Assembly: GCA_963735115.1 (NCBI GenBank) | Contig: CAVTJR010000003.1 | Span: 434,001-498,000 of the forward strand | Length of the DNA: 64,000 nucleotides | Reading direction: 5' to 3' | Source of the DNA: JAKACA01 sp963735115 | GTDB taxonomy: Bacteria > Actinomycetota > Acidimicrobiia > Acidimicrobiales > Bog-793 | Part shown: piece after piece, positions 49,753-58,847 of the stretch | Layout: every line of letters begins with the position of its first letter | How positions within the stretch are numbered: the first letter of the stretch is position 1 | Notes under the pieces: model-generated | Told to the model about the DNA's origin: nothing | Database searches by the model: none | What the model saw: the letters and a program-made list of their open reading frames with translations, nothing else | Position numbers and translations under genes: made by a program

Positions 49753-51357
49753 TCAGCCCCCACCTGCATCAGTGGCAGCCCCGCCGGCGGAAGGCTCCGG
49801 CGACGGAACGTGGACCCGCACGTTGGTGGTCGGCGTGATGAACGCCTCGCCCAGCTGGGCCCGCCGAGGCGAGATGTCCACAGGTATTGCCGCTCGGGGG
49901 CAGCTGGCCGGGTATGCCTTCACCACGAGCTCTTGGACCTGCGCCGGCTCGACCGGCGTCAGGTGGATCATGCAGAGAAGCTCGCCGTTTCGACCCGGGA
50001 TGGACCAGGTCACGTCGGCCGGCGTGACCGCCGAGACGACCTCAGGGCGGGGCGGCGCCTCGAGGAGGGGTCCGACCTCCGCGACGAGTCGATCGATCTC
50101 GGCGCGGCGTTCTTCCAGCGGATGGTCGAAGTCGACGTTCTCGGCGAGGGTCCGGGACGCCAGATCGTCGTCCCAGTGTCGGATCAGCCCCTCGACCTGT
50201 GCCTGCAGCGCCACCGTCTCCGGCCAGAGCGTCACCGTCGATGCCGGTACTTGGTACCGGGAAAGGACGCGACCGAGCGCCTCGCTGCAGAGGGCGATCG
50301 GATCCCCGCGGTGGCTGTTGGTGAGGACGATCGCACCATAACCCGACGCCGGGTGCCACGTCATGAACAGCTTGAAGCCGGGCAGGCCTCCCGCATGCGA
50401 GATGAACGTGCCGCGATGGAGGTCGGTGGTCACCCGCAGCCCGAGCGCGTACCCGCTCATCGTCACCTGGATGGCGCCACTCGGCCCGACGGCGAGCGCC
50501 GGCGGTGCTTCGATGTGTATCCGCTGGAGCTCGCGGCGAGATGCCCGGCTCAGAATCTCCGTGCCATCGCCGCGCGGCGGCCGGAAGGCCGAGCCGAGCC
50601 ACGAGATCCACGTGGCCAGGTCTCGGACGTTGCTCATGATGCCTCCAGCGGCTGCGAAGGCGTCCGACGCCTTCGGCGGAAACGGCACCCACGCGCCGCT
50701 CGAGTCCAGGGAGTACCCGACCGCGCGCGGGACGTCGCTTGGCACGGCACTGTCGAAGTACGTGGACGTGAGTCCGAGGGGCACAAACAAAGTGTCCCGG
50801 ACGAAGTCCTCGAGAGGGCGACCCACGGAGCGGCTGACCGCCAAGCCCGCCAGGGCGAACCCGAGATTGGAGTACTCGAACTCCGCACCCGGGTAGCGGC
50901 TGAGATGCACGCCCTTTCGGATTTGCGCAAGAAGTGTCTCGGTCGGGAGGTCGATGAACGGATCGACCCAGGAGTTGTCCTCCGTCAGGCCGCCGCACAT
51001 GCTGAACAGCATCCCGACGGTGGGCGGCCCCTCTGCCCCGTTGACATCTCCGCTGACGACGAACTCGGGCAGGTACGCGGTGATCGGATCACTGAGCGAC
51101 AGGAAGCCCTGGTCGCGGGCCACCAAGGCGGCGCAGGCAACGAAGCTCTTGGACATGGACGCGATCGGGAAGACCGTGTCGGCGTCCGGCACCAGCCCAT
51201 CGTCGTTGACGACGCCGAACCCGGCACAGTGGGAGAGGCCGCCCTCTGGCGTCGTGAGCCCGTAGACCAAGCCGCGCGACCGCTCCGCCGCCGTGTACTG
51301 GCCGAAGAACGCGTCGAGCTCGGTCTCCAAGGGGACAGGGATGGTCTCTTCAGACAT
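49753..51357 (-). CDS. Beta-lactamase-fold serine hydrolase
   Basis: A 534-residue protein of the class C beta-lactamase/esterase family. The active-site SxxK is SMSK (Ser67-Lys70) and the YxN motif is EYSNLGFALAG. The rest of the fold is evident in MLFSMCGGLTEDNSW and VPLGLTSTYFDSAVP. The third motif is probably the SHAGGLPGFK stretch around 335. A C-terminal beta-rich region (about 400-534) of the kind seen in such esterases follows. No signal peptide is seen, so a cytoplasmic esterase or peptidase is more likely than a resistance enzyme. Confidence 0.85.
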   Translation of the reverse strand: MSEETIPVPLETELDAFFGQYTAAERSRGLVYGLTTPEGGLSHCAGFGVVNDDGLVPDADTVFPIASMSKSFVACAALVARDQGFLSLSDPITAYLPEFVVSGDVNGAEGPPTVGMLFSMCGGLTEDNSWVDPFIDLPTETLLAQIRKGVHLSRYPGAEFEYSNLGFALAGLAVSRSVGRPLEDFVRDTLFVPLGLTSTYFDSAVPSDVPRAVGYSLDSSGAWVPFPPKASDAFAAAGGIMSNVRDLATWISWLGSAFRPPRGDGTEILSRASRRELQRIHIEAPPALAVGPSGAIQVTMSGYALGLRVTTDLHRGTFISHAGGLPGFKLFMTWHPASGYGAIVLTNSHRGDPIALCSEALGRVLSRYQVPASTVTLWPETVALQAQVEGLIRHWDDDLASRTLAENVDFDHPLEERRAEIDRLVAEVGPLLEAPPRPEVVSAVTPADVTWSIPGRNGELLCMIHLTPVEPAQVQELVVKAYPASCPRAAIPVDISPRRAQLGEAFITPTTNVRVHVPSPEPSAGGAATDAGGG

Positions 51358-51709
51358 TGGTCCTCCTACGGTCTTCGCTGAGCGCTGTTTCGCGGCGTGG
51401 CGCCAACGCTAGGGCGAGGCGGTCGCCCCGAAGCTTTGGACGACGGGACATCTGGCAACCGGCATTCGTATGCAGTGCATCTCAAATGGTTGGCGGGTTC
51501 GAGGGATCACTGAGTTTCCCTGGAGGATTGATCACGAAATACGTTGACTTCTCGAACACACGTTCGGCAAACCAGAGTCACCACGGCCTTCAGCACCGAG
51601 TCTCCACCGTGCTCTGCAGGTCGCGATCGCCTTGAACTTGCGGGCGCGTCTGATGGTGCCTCCTGTACAGCTGCCAAAGTGAGGCTGAGGGTGCGCTACC
51701 GTAACGGCA
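51358..51709. other. Divergent gap, no gene recognised
   Basis: It contains the upstream regions of the serine hydrolase and of the small membrane protein. A TACCGT hexamer ends 7 bp before the GTG at 51710, consistent with a leaderless transcript. Nothing else was recognised. Confidence 0.4.
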
Positions 51710-52165
51710 GTGCCCGCGAGCGTCAGCGCAGCGATCGCCTCAAATCCGGCTCCACCCTCCGGCTTCTTCGTGGGACTCTTGGTGCTGTGGCTCGCGTTCG
51801 TCGCGCTGGGGATTGTCGGCTTCGTATTCCTCATCATGGCCGTAGTCGACATAGCCAAGCGACCGGACTGGCAATGGCAAATGTCCGGGCAGGACAAGGT
51901 CCTCTGGCTCATCTTGTCGATCCTCGTAGCCATGCCTTGTGCCCTCATCTATTGGTTTGCCATCAGGCCGAAGCTCGTGGGGGTGGAGCGATCGGCAGGT
52001 CTAGCCAGCCCGACAGGTCCGGTGGTTCCGGGGTGGCCGGGCGGTTTCGGACCGCAGTCACCCGCTCCGCCGGGCTGGTGGCCAGATCCTGAGGGGCTTG
52101 GTGCAGAGCGTTACTGGGACGGGTACCGCTGGACGGGCCATGTTCGGCCCGTTACGCGGCAGTAG
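51710..52165 (+). CDS. Membrane protein with PLDc_N-like and DUF2510 segments
   Basis: A 151-residue protein. Two hydrophobic segments (about 18-46 and 64-85) have the phospholipase-D-N-terminal-like two-helix arrangement. A Pro/Gly linker leads to PPGWWPDPEGLGAERYWDGYRWTGH, a canonical DUF2510 motif (WWPDP...RYWDGxxWTxH). DUF2510 tails are common in actinobacterial membrane proteins and are of unknown role. Confidence 0.8.
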   Translation: MPASVSAAIASNPAPPSGFFVGLLVLWLAFVALGIVGFVFLIMAVVDIAKRPDWQWQMSGQDKVLWLILSILVAMPCALIYWFAIRPKLVGVERSAGLASPTGPVVPGWPGGFGPQSPAPPGWWPDPEGLGAERYWDGYRWTGHVRPVTRQ

Positions 52166-52332
52166 CACTGAGGGAGCAGTAGGTCCCGACCCTTTTGCCG
52201 GTCCGAACACGGCGTCGCCGGCAGGCATCCGCCAGGCGGGCATAAAGCGGGATCCCCCTCTGGGGTGAGGCGCTAGTCCCGCGAAGGCGAGCCGAGCAAG
52301 TGCGCGAGACGCTCCGTCGCGTGAGGTGGGGA

Positions 52333-52349
52333 CCGAAAGGGACTTTCGG
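52333..52349. promoter_or_regulatory. Perfect hairpin / DosR-box-like sequence
   Basis: CCGAAA-GGGAC-TTTCGG is a perfect 6-5-6 inverted repeat 60 bp before the strong ribosome site of the next gene. The overlapping GGGACTTTCGGCC resembles half of the DosR/DevR dormancy box. It could be an operator or an RNA hairpin. Confidence 0.35.
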
Positions 52350-52408
52350 CCTTAGCGGAGTGTGGACGGCCGCCGTACTCCGACGGTGCAACAAGAAGGA
52401 GGGGCGAT

Positions 52409-53612
52409 ATGTCCCTTATGCACGTGACCAAAGCGTGGCGGTCGCGCCCGCGCGCTGATCGGGGTCGCGGTGGCGGCCCTCGCCGTGGTCGGCGGAACGT
52501 GCACTAGCTCCACGACCTCCACGACCTCCACGACCTCCACGACGTCCACGACGTCCACGACGTCCACGACCTCGATGACCTCCACGACCTCCACGACCTC
52601 GACGACGACAACGTTGCCCGTCCCGCCGGGGGGAGTGATCCCCGCAGACTTCCAGCCGACCTCGTTCACGGCGGTGAGCCTCGACGAGTGGTGGATGCTC
52701 GGGACCGCTCGATGCTTGACCGGTTCTGGGACCTGTGGCGCAATCGTTCGCACGACCGATGGTGGTTCCAGCTTCGTCGGCATTCCGAGCCCGCCGGTGA
52801 GCGCGACTGAGGTGACGCAGTTGCGTTTCGCGAACGCTCTCGACGGATACGCCTTCGACCCGGAGCTGTGGGAAACGACAAACGGCGGAGCAAGCTGGCT
52901 GAGGGTTCCCACACCGGGACCGGTGACCGAACTCGAGGCGGCCGACGGTGAGGCCTATGGGCTCGCCTGCGCCACAGCGAGCTGCGATCCGATGGATCTC
53001 CTGCGTTCGCCGGTCGGATCGCGTGAATGGCAGAAGGTGTCGACGCCCGCTTCACTCGGCTCCATAGCGACCTTCACTGTGAGCGGTCCGAGCCTGTACG
53101 TGCTGAGCGCGAACGCGAACACGCGGCCATACGTCCTTCTGTACTCCGCCGACAAGGGGGCAACCTTCACCAAGCGGGTCGAGCCCTGCACCGCTGGGCT
53201 CGGCGGCAGGGTGACCGCCGCCGCCGAAGGGAGTCTGACCATCTGGGCCGCCTGCCCCACAGGAACGGAGGCGACCGTACTGCTCTCGACCAACGGCGGT
53301 ACGACCTGGCGCGTCGCCGAACCGACGGAAGCGGGACTCCCAAACAGCGTGGGACTCGCCGCTGCTTCGTCCTCGGTGGCGCTCGTCTGGCCAGGACCTC
53401 AGTTTGAACTGCCGGCCGCGCTGGCCCGAACGACAAACGGAGGCAAGAGCTACTCAGCCGTCCTGTCCAGCTCGGCGAGGGTCCTCTGGGCGGGGTTCAG
53501 CGACCCGGTCCGCGCCTATGCGCTGCTGGTCGTCACCGCCTCAGGCCCGACGCACCTCTTCGAGTCGAACGACGGGGGTGCGACGTGGTTCCAGGTCGAG
53601 ATCAAGAGCTGA
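52409..53612 (+). CDS. Exported Thr/Ser-linker protein with BNR/photosystem-stability-like beta-propeller
   Basis: The product has a signal-like hydrophobic stretch (ALIGVAVAALAVVGGTC), a linker of about 35 residues of TTS repeats, and then a propeller. Repeats of the form RTTDGGSSF, ETTNGGASW, LSTNGGTTW, RTTNGGKSY and ESNDGGATW are Asp-box/BNR units of Ycf48/sialidase-like propellers. The ATG at 52409 has an excellent ribosome site (aaggagg), but the frame shifts by one base near 52428-52432 (aaa versus aa). The main frame has only a GTG at 52470 in mid-signal peptide. This is either a lesion or a base-call error. Confidence 0.7.
52508..52612 (+). repeat. 9-bp microsatellite encoding Thr-Thr-Ser
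   Basis: About eleven near-perfect units of TCCACGACC with variants TCCACGACG and TCGATGACC. It encodes the Thr/Ser linker of the surrounding exported protein. Unit number is likely to vary between strains. Confidence 0.85.
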
Positions 53613-53880
53613 CTCAGCGCGTTGACGCGCACGTAGGTAGTGCGAACAGGTTGCCGCACCGAATGCCGACTGGTCGGGCACGCGGAACGACAGGTCGGGC
53701 GCTGGCACTTCCGTCGGACGTATCTCGCTAGGCGTCCCGTCGAACGAGGAGAAACCCGCCAAATGACCAGCAAGGCGAATGTGAGCTGGCCTATTTTCAG
53801 GATTCGCGAGCGGCAGGCGGAACCATAGAAGCTCATTCACATATGCGATTAGCACCTTGGGAAGTGAGAGGACGGGTGGG

Positions 53881-54135
53881 ATGAGCCGGCATGTCGCGAG
53901 CGCTGCTCGGCTGGCACGAGTGGCCTTTTTGTTCCTCGCGTTTGCGTCAGTATTCGAATTCATCCAGGCGGCGTCCGCCTCACCCCTCCGCGCAGCACCG
54001 ATGCTGGAGGCCGGGGCGTTGTTCGTGGCCTGGGTGCTCCTGGCCGCAGCAGCAGGCGAGTTCGTGCCCGTGCAGACACGGGATGCAGCGCCGACGTCGG
54101 CCCACTCAGACACGGTGGACGACACTTCGACCTAG
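53881..54135 (+). CDS. Small two-helix membrane protein
   Basis: An 84-residue protein with two hydrophobic helices (about 13-30 and 45-62) and an acidic, Thr/Ser-rich tail. The ATG at 53881 follows gggtggg, a weak ribosome site. There is no family resemblance; a function is not assignable. Confidence 0.5.
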   Translation: MSRHVASAARLARVAFLFLAFASVFEFIQAASASPLRAAPMLEAGALFVAWVLLAAAAGEFVPVQTRDAAPTSAHSDTVDDTST

Positions 54136-54198
54136 TCGAACTGTCGTGACCGGCGACGATTGCGCTCCTTGAGCATCCGGCTGGCGACGACTGAAAGC

Positions 54199-54267
54199 TG
54201 GAGGCGGCGCCCAGAATCGAACTGGGGTAGAGGGCTTTGCGGGCCCGTCGCTCAGCGCGCGTTCGCC
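54199..54267 (-). pseudogene. Degenerate tRNA-Cys (GCA)
   Basis: The minus strand ends with a perfect T-arm (CCCAG-TTCGATT-CTGGG), a 3' acceptor strand CGCCGCC and TCCA. Upstream is an anticodon arm GGGC-CCGCAAA-GCCC with anticodon GCA (Cys). The 3' two thirds strongly resemble actinobacterial tRNA-Cys. The 5' part is wrong: only about 4 of 7 acceptor pairs form, the D-arm is too short, and position 33 is C instead of U. This fits a tRNA relic, perhaps the residue of an integration site. Confidence 0.55.
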
Positions 54268-54406
54268 CTGGTTAAGCGTCCGGGCGCGGCTCCGCAGGCA
54301 GAAGCTCTCGTCGATCGCCTTCACGGCAACCGACGCCTCCCACGCCTAGCCCGGCCGGGTAGTCGGCACGTGGCTTGCCGTGGCAAGGTCAGGAAGCTCA
54401 CTTCGG

Positions 54407-55282
54407 TCAAGTCGCCACAGCTTCCGCCAGCTCACCGAGGAGCGACACCATTGCGATGTCCTCGTGAACAAGCTGCTGCAGCATGGCCCGCTCGACACCG
54501 ACTGCCTCATACTGTCGAAGGGCGTCTGCTACTTGTTGGACGGTTCCGACGAGCTGAGGTGATCCGCCCATTCTGGTGGAAGCGTGCCAAGCGCGTACAC
54601 GTTCTCGGACCTCGGCATCGTCTCGACCCAACACGCAGGTGGTCATCATTGAGAACCTCAGGGCCTCCCTGCCGGCAGTCCGTGCGGCCTGTTGGACAAG
54701 GCGGCAGCGGTCACGCGCTTCTTCGACCGTCGGAACCACGGTGTTGTACTCGTCCGCGAAGCGGATGGCGGCTTGTACCGAGCGCGGTTTCGCGGCGCCG
54801 CCGACGATGATCGGCGGCCTCGGGTGCTGGAGAGGCTTGGGCCAGACATCATCGGCGTCCATCCATTGACGATGGATCTCGGCCAGTTGCCGCTCGAGCT
54901 CATCCAACCGTTCGCCAAGGGTGCCAAACGGGAATCGGTAAGCATCGTGCTCGGGTTGGAACCATCCGGTGCCGATGCCGAGCTCAACCCTGCCCCCGGA
55001 GATGTGATCGACAGTGACGACTGACTTCGAAAGTAGTGAGGCGTGGCGAAACGTGACCGGAGACACGAGCGTTCCCAGACGAATCCGCTCCGTCCGTGCG
55101 GCAAGCGCCGCGAGCGTCGTCCAGGCATCAAGCGAACCGGCCGGCTCCCCTCGGTGAAACGAGCGGTAATGATCGGAGCGGAAGAGACCATCGAGTCCAG
55201 CGGCTTCAGCGGCGAGCGCGAGTGCGAGCCATTCCTCCCATTGGACACCCTCTTGGCCCTCGATCATGAGACAGATCAACAT
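54407..55282 (-). CDS. LLM-class F420-dependent oxidoreductase
   Basis: A 291-residue luciferase-like TIM barrel: GLDGLFRSDHYRSFH, RTERIRLGTLVSPVTFRHASLL and VELGIGTGWFQPEHDAYRFPFG (in parts) are hallmark segments of F420-dependent LLM enzymes. It reduces or oxidises a small molecule with F420 as hydride carrier; the substrate is unknown. It is apparently monocistronic. Confidence 0.88.
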   Translation of the reverse strand: MLICLMIEGQEGVQWEEWLALALAAEAAGLDGLFRSDHYRSFHRGEPAGSLDAWTTLAALAARTERIRLGTLVSPVTFRHASLLSKSVVTVDHISGGRVELGIGTGWFQPEHDAYRFPFGTLGERLDELERQLAEIHRQWMDADDVWPKPLQHPRPPIIVGGAAKPRSVQAAIRFADEYNTVVPTVEEARDRCRLVQQAARTAGREALRFSMMTTCVLGRDDAEVRERVRAWHASTRMGGSPQLVGTVQQVADALRQYEAVGVERAMLQQLVHEDIAMVSLLGELAEAVAT

Positions 55283-55524
55283 CAGCGCTCCTGTAGTGGT
55301 TGGATTGGTTCGAATTCGGTAGGCCGCGCTGTAGCGCCTCCCACATCGCCGCGACCGACGATGTTCGTCCCCACTGTTCCTATCTGGAAGCTTCGGCTGA
55401 TCTCCAGGTCGTGACGCGACTCAGTACTTGCGTCGCTGCCTATGAGCGAAAGCAAGAAGGTGACAAGCATCTTGCATAACAATCTTGAGGCCAATGGTTT
55501 CCCGTTGCATCAGCGATGGTCGAC

Positions 55525-56637
55525 TTATGGGTTCTCAGTGATTCGCTCCCCAGACTCGACGTTGAAAAGGAGTAGGGATCCCTCCTTGGCTCGAAGGTGG
55601 ATGAGGTCGCCGTTTGCCGGCGCCTTCTTGGGATCCACCCGCACGATTATGTCGCTCGCTGCAGTGACGGAGTTGTCGAATCCGTCTGCCATTTGGGCGT
55701 ACACGTACGCCTCGGGACCGAGTTCCTCCACGACGCTCACGACGGCCGGGAAACCCTCGCCAGCGGGCACGATGTCCAGAGACTCGGGACGAAGGCCGAC
55801 GGTTACGACATCACTCGCGCCGCGGGCTGCGCGTTGTCTGAGTGCCAGAGGAATCGGAAACACGGCCGAGCCGACCGAGACGCCCGCATCTTCGATCTTC
55901 CCGTCGATCAGGTTCATCGCAGGCGATCCGATGAATCCCGCGACAAAGGCGTTCACGGGCGCTTCGTACAATGTCCGAGGCCTGTCGCACTGCTGGAGAA
56001 CCCCATCTTTCAGGACGGCGACCCGGTCGCCCATCGTCATCGCTTCGACCTGATCATGAGTGACGTACAGAGTTGTCACGCCGAGCCGCCGCTGTAGGGC
56101 GGCGATCTGGCTTCTTGTCGAGACTCTCAGTTTTGCGTCGAGGTTCGACAAGGGTTCGTCCATGAGGAACACTCGCGGCTGGCGAACGATGGCGCGGCCC
56201 ATCGCTACGCGCTGGCGTTGACCGCCGGACAGCTGAGCCGGCTTACGCCCAAGGTACTCCTCGAGGTCCAGGATCTTGGCTGCCTCGCGGACGCGGGCGG
56301 CGGTCTCGGCTTTGGGAACCCTCGCGATTTTCAGCGCAAAAGCCATGTTATCTGCGACGTTCATGTGCGGATAGAGCGCATAGTTCTGAAACACCATTGC
56401 GATGTCACGATCGCGCGGTGCCCTCTTGATGATGTCCTGGCCGTCGATTCTGATCGTGCCCTCATCGACTTCTTCAAGACCAGCCAACATACGGAGGCTC
56501 GTCGTCTTGCCGCAACCCGAGGGTCCAACGAGTACGAGGAACTCGCCGTCGCCAACTTCAAGGTTGAGTCGGTCGACTGCAGGTCGGTCCGTTTTCGGGT
56601 ATATCCGGGTAGCGCCCTCGAAGGTTACAGTTGCCAT
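55525..56637 (-). CDS. Sugar ABC transporter ATPase (MsmK/UgpC/MalK type)
   Basis: A 370-residue ATPase: Walker A GPSGCGKTTSLRM, signature QLSGGQRQRVAM, Walker B VFLMDEPLSNLDAKLR, switch YVTHDQVEAMTMGDRV. A C-terminal MOP/TOBE regulatory domain (about 240-370) follows, with VTVGLRPESLDIVP. This is the carbohydrate-importer class, and MsmK-type ATPases often serve several importers. It is encoded away from the two permeases at 60.4-62.2 kb but in the same locus, which has no other ATPase in the window. Confidence 0.92.
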   Translation of the reverse strand: MATVTFEGATRIYPKTDRPAVDRLNLEVGDGEFLVLVGPSGCGKTTSLRMLAGLEEVDEGTIRIDGQDIIKRAPRDRDIAMVFQNYALYPHMNVADNMAFALKIARVPKAETAARVREAAKILDLEEYLGRKPAQLSGGQRQRVAMGRAIVRQPRVFLMDEPLSNLDAKLRVSTRSQIAALQRRLGVTTLYVTHDQVEAMTMGDRVAVLKDGVLQQCDRPRTLYEAPVNAFVAGFIGSPAMNLIDGKIEDAGVSVGSAVFPIPLALRQRAARGASDVVTVGLRPESLDIVPAGEGFPAVVSVVEELGPEAYVYAQMADGFDNSVTAASDIIVRVDPKKAPANGDLIHLRAKEGSLLLFNVESGERITENP

Positions 56638-56749
56638 GACGCCTCCTGTCCTTAGGTCGTGTGCCAGTAGCTGGCGAAAGCGTCGTATCGGGTGAGCTCT
56701 ACCGAGCGCCCGCGACTTGTGTCCATCGCATCAGCTAACTTCAGGGATC

Positions 56750-57088
56750 ATGGACTTCCTTGTCGAAATAGACGTCCGCCTTCCGCCCGATCTTTCCGAC
56801 GAGCGACGCACCGGGCTGGTGGAGGCGGAACTCGCCCGAGGGAAAGCCTTGGCGGAGAGTGGCATTCTCAGGGCAATCTGGCGAATTCCGGGTCGCCTCG
56901 CGAATTGCGGGATCTGGACGGCACCTGACGCGACGGCCCTACACGGGGCACTTGTCAGCCTTCCACTCTGGCCGTACATGGACGTGGCGGTGACGCCGCT
57001 CGCCTGCCATCCCCTGGCGGCCACCTGTCGGGGACTGCCCGCCGGCCTTGTGCCAGAGGACGCAGCGACGCTGGCCACGCTCAGTTAG
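56750..57088 (+). CDS. Muconolactone delta-isomerase-like protein
   Basis: A 112-residue protein of the CatC family: MDFLVEIDVRLPPDLSDER, AIWRIPGRLANCGIW and LVSLPLWPYMDVAVTPLACHPL match its three characteristic segments. CatC converts muconolactone to 3-oxoadipate enol-lactone. Here it converges with an enolase-superfamily gene (8-bp overlap of the 3' ends), so it may isomerise a sugar-derived lactone instead. Confidence 0.85.
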   Translation: MDFLVEIDVRLPPDLSDERRTGLVEAELARGKALAESGILRAIWRIPGRLANCGIWTAPDATALHGALVSLPLWPYMDVAVTPLACHPLAATCRGLPAGLVPEDAATLATLS

Positions 57089-58232
57089 CCGCTCTGACAG
57101 AGCCATCGGCCCGCAGCTGTCCCTCAGCGGACAATGAACGTTCGACCACTGGCGCCACCATGGCGTAGTTGTCCACCAGGCTCACGCCCAGACCTGGCGC
57201 CTCGGGCACCTCGCAGTAGCCGCCGTTGCGACGAACCGTCGTCACAAATGCCGCCGAGGAGGTTGAAGCGTCCTCGTCGGCTGGTAGGTACTCCATCGTT
57301 ACGAGGTTTGAGATCGTTGTGCACAGCTGCAACGTCGGAGCGGTGAGACCAGGCCCGAGAAAGCTGTGAGGCGCCACCCCGCAGTGCCGGCCCTCGGCGA
57401 TGGCCGCGATCTTTCGGCAGCCGGACAGGCCGCCCGCCAGTCCAACATCGGGTCGTACGACGATGGGCACCTCGTGCGAAAGCAACTCGGTGAATTCCCA
57501 AATCGAGCCGAGGCGCTCGCCGATCCCGAGTGGGGCCGCGATCCGTTTGCCGATCTCGCCCTGAATCTGGATCGAGTCGATCTGAATTGGGTCTTCGATG
57601 AAGAGCGGGTTGAACTGCGCTAACGCGTTGCAAACCCCCATGGCCGTGGCTGGGTGGAGCTTGCGGTGAAGCTCAAAAATCAGATCGACCTCGTCGCCTC
57701 CGGCCTCTCGCGCCGCCGCAGCCATGGCGCAGACGGAGCTCACGAGCCGCCCGACCGGAAGGTCTTCAAATCCGCGAGCGAGGGGATCGAACTTGACGGC
57801 CGTGAACCCCTCCTCGACCGCCCAGTTCACAGACGAGACGATCTCGTCGGGAGTACCGCCTCCCACGAGAACGTGGAGCCTGACGCGGTCCCGGCTCCGG
57901 CCGCCGAGCAGCTCCCACACAGGAATCTCCAAGGCCTTCCCTTTTATGTCCCAGAGGGCAAGGTCGATGGCGGAGACAGCTGCCGAGAGAAGATTGCCCC
58001 GGAACGGACGCGCCCGATATGCCAGGTGCCACAGGTGCTCGATCCGAAACGGATCGGCGCCGACAAGGAGCGGCGTCAGCTCCTCGAGCAGACTCGCCAC
58101 TCCCTTCGGGTAACCCCAGGCGCCGGACTGGCCGAGCCCGGTGATCCCGTTCTCTGTCGTGAGACGAACGAATGTCTGCTGTCCGGTCAGCTCGAAGCCG
58201 ACCGCGAGAATCTCGACCGCCGCGATCTTCAT
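57081..58232 (-). CDS. Enolase-superfamily acid-sugar dehydratase (MR/MLE group)
   Basis: A 383-residue TIM-barrel enzyme. The metal and catalytic residues are in IFELHRKLHP (Glu and His on one strand), FIEDPI, GERLGS and APHSFLGPG; the N-terminal capping domain starts MKIAAVEILAVGFEL. The ExH pattern on the metal strand and terminal PHSF loop resemble D-galactonate/mannonate-type dehydratases rather than MLE cycloisomerases. A purine-rich (ggggg) ribosome site precedes ATG 58232. It faces away from the sugar-import operon and probably acts on the imported acid. Confidence 0.85.
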   Translation of the reverse strand: MKIAAVEILAVGFELTGQQTFVRLTTENGITGLGQSGAWGYPKGVASLLEELTPLLVGADPFRIEHLWHLAYRARPFRGNLLSAAVSAIDLALWDIKGKALEIPVWELLGGRSRDRVRLHVLVGGGTPDEIVSSVNWAVEEGFTAVKFDPLARGFEDLPVGRLVSSVCAMAAAAREAGGDEVDLIFELHRKLHPATAMGVCNALAQFNPLFIEDPIQIDSIQIQGEIGKRIAAPLGIGERLGSIWEFTELLSHEVPIVVRPDVGLAGGLSGCRKIAAIAEGRHCGVAPHSFLGPGLTAPTLQLCTTISNLVTMEYLPADEDASTSSAAFVTTVRRNGGYCEVPEAPGLGVSLVDNYAMVAPVVERSLSAEGQLRADGSVRAAN

Positions 58233-58509
58233 ATCCCCCCGACCTTCGTCACACGCCGAGACGGTAGCCGCGAGTGGCTGACGATGTCGGCGGCACCTTC
58301 CCGCCGTCCGAATCGATGATGGCCAGGGAGCGGCCCCGGCCGGCTGGAGACGCTCGGCAGCGCGGAGGCGCGCGTCGTCTTGCACGTGCCGAAGCTCGCT
58401 GATTCCACTGATTCCCCCGTTCGTGCTCGGTCCCGCTCGCTCATCGGCCAGTCACGCGACGCCCTGATACCGGCGCTTGCCGTGCGCCTTCGACGCCGCG
58501 GCGTGCCTC

Positions 58510-58595
58510 TTGACAGTCGTGTCGCCAGTGGTGTTAAGTGTCCAGTCGCAGCGCGTTGAAACATTACAACGAGTTTCAGAGTGAAACGTTGCAAC
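58510..58595 (+). promoter_or_regulatory. Promoter with repeated LacI-type operator motifs
   Basis: TTGACA at 58510-58515 is followed 18 bp later by TTAAGT (58534-58539). Just downstream are two copies of a 14-bp element, TGAAACATTACAAC (58557-58570) and TGAAACGTTGCAAC (58582-58595), 25 bp apart. The perfect inverted repeat GTTTCA-GAG-TGAAAC (58573-58587) bridges them. The elements resemble LacI/GalR operators. The promoter would drive the binding-protein operon. The regulator gene is not in the window. Confidence 0.65.
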
Positions 58596-58847
58596 ACCCT
58601 GGGGCTCGCTGTCTATCGGCGTAGCGAAGGCAAGGCCAGTGTCGACCGTGGAAGCGGTGACGGGTGTGAGATCGGGAGGGGATCGCAGGAATAAGGAAGA
58701 TGCAACCGCGTGAGCCTCGCGATGCGAAAGGGGGGCGTGCACCCTGTCCTCGGTGGCTCGAGGGGCAGGGACACCGCAGTGTGTTCACCGAAGCCGTGGC
58801 GCGATGTCACGCGTCCGGACCGACTTATGTTGGGAAAGGAAGCCCAA

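Noticed and set aside
49633..51381. 582-codon plus-strand frame opposite the serine hydrolase
   Set aside because: The minus strand has SMSK and YSN active-site motifs in a full-length family member; the plus frame is composition-driven.
55290..55330. ggttcgaattcggt as a possible tRNA T-arm
   Set aside because: The stem pairs poorly and no acceptor strand or CCA-like end follows on either strand.
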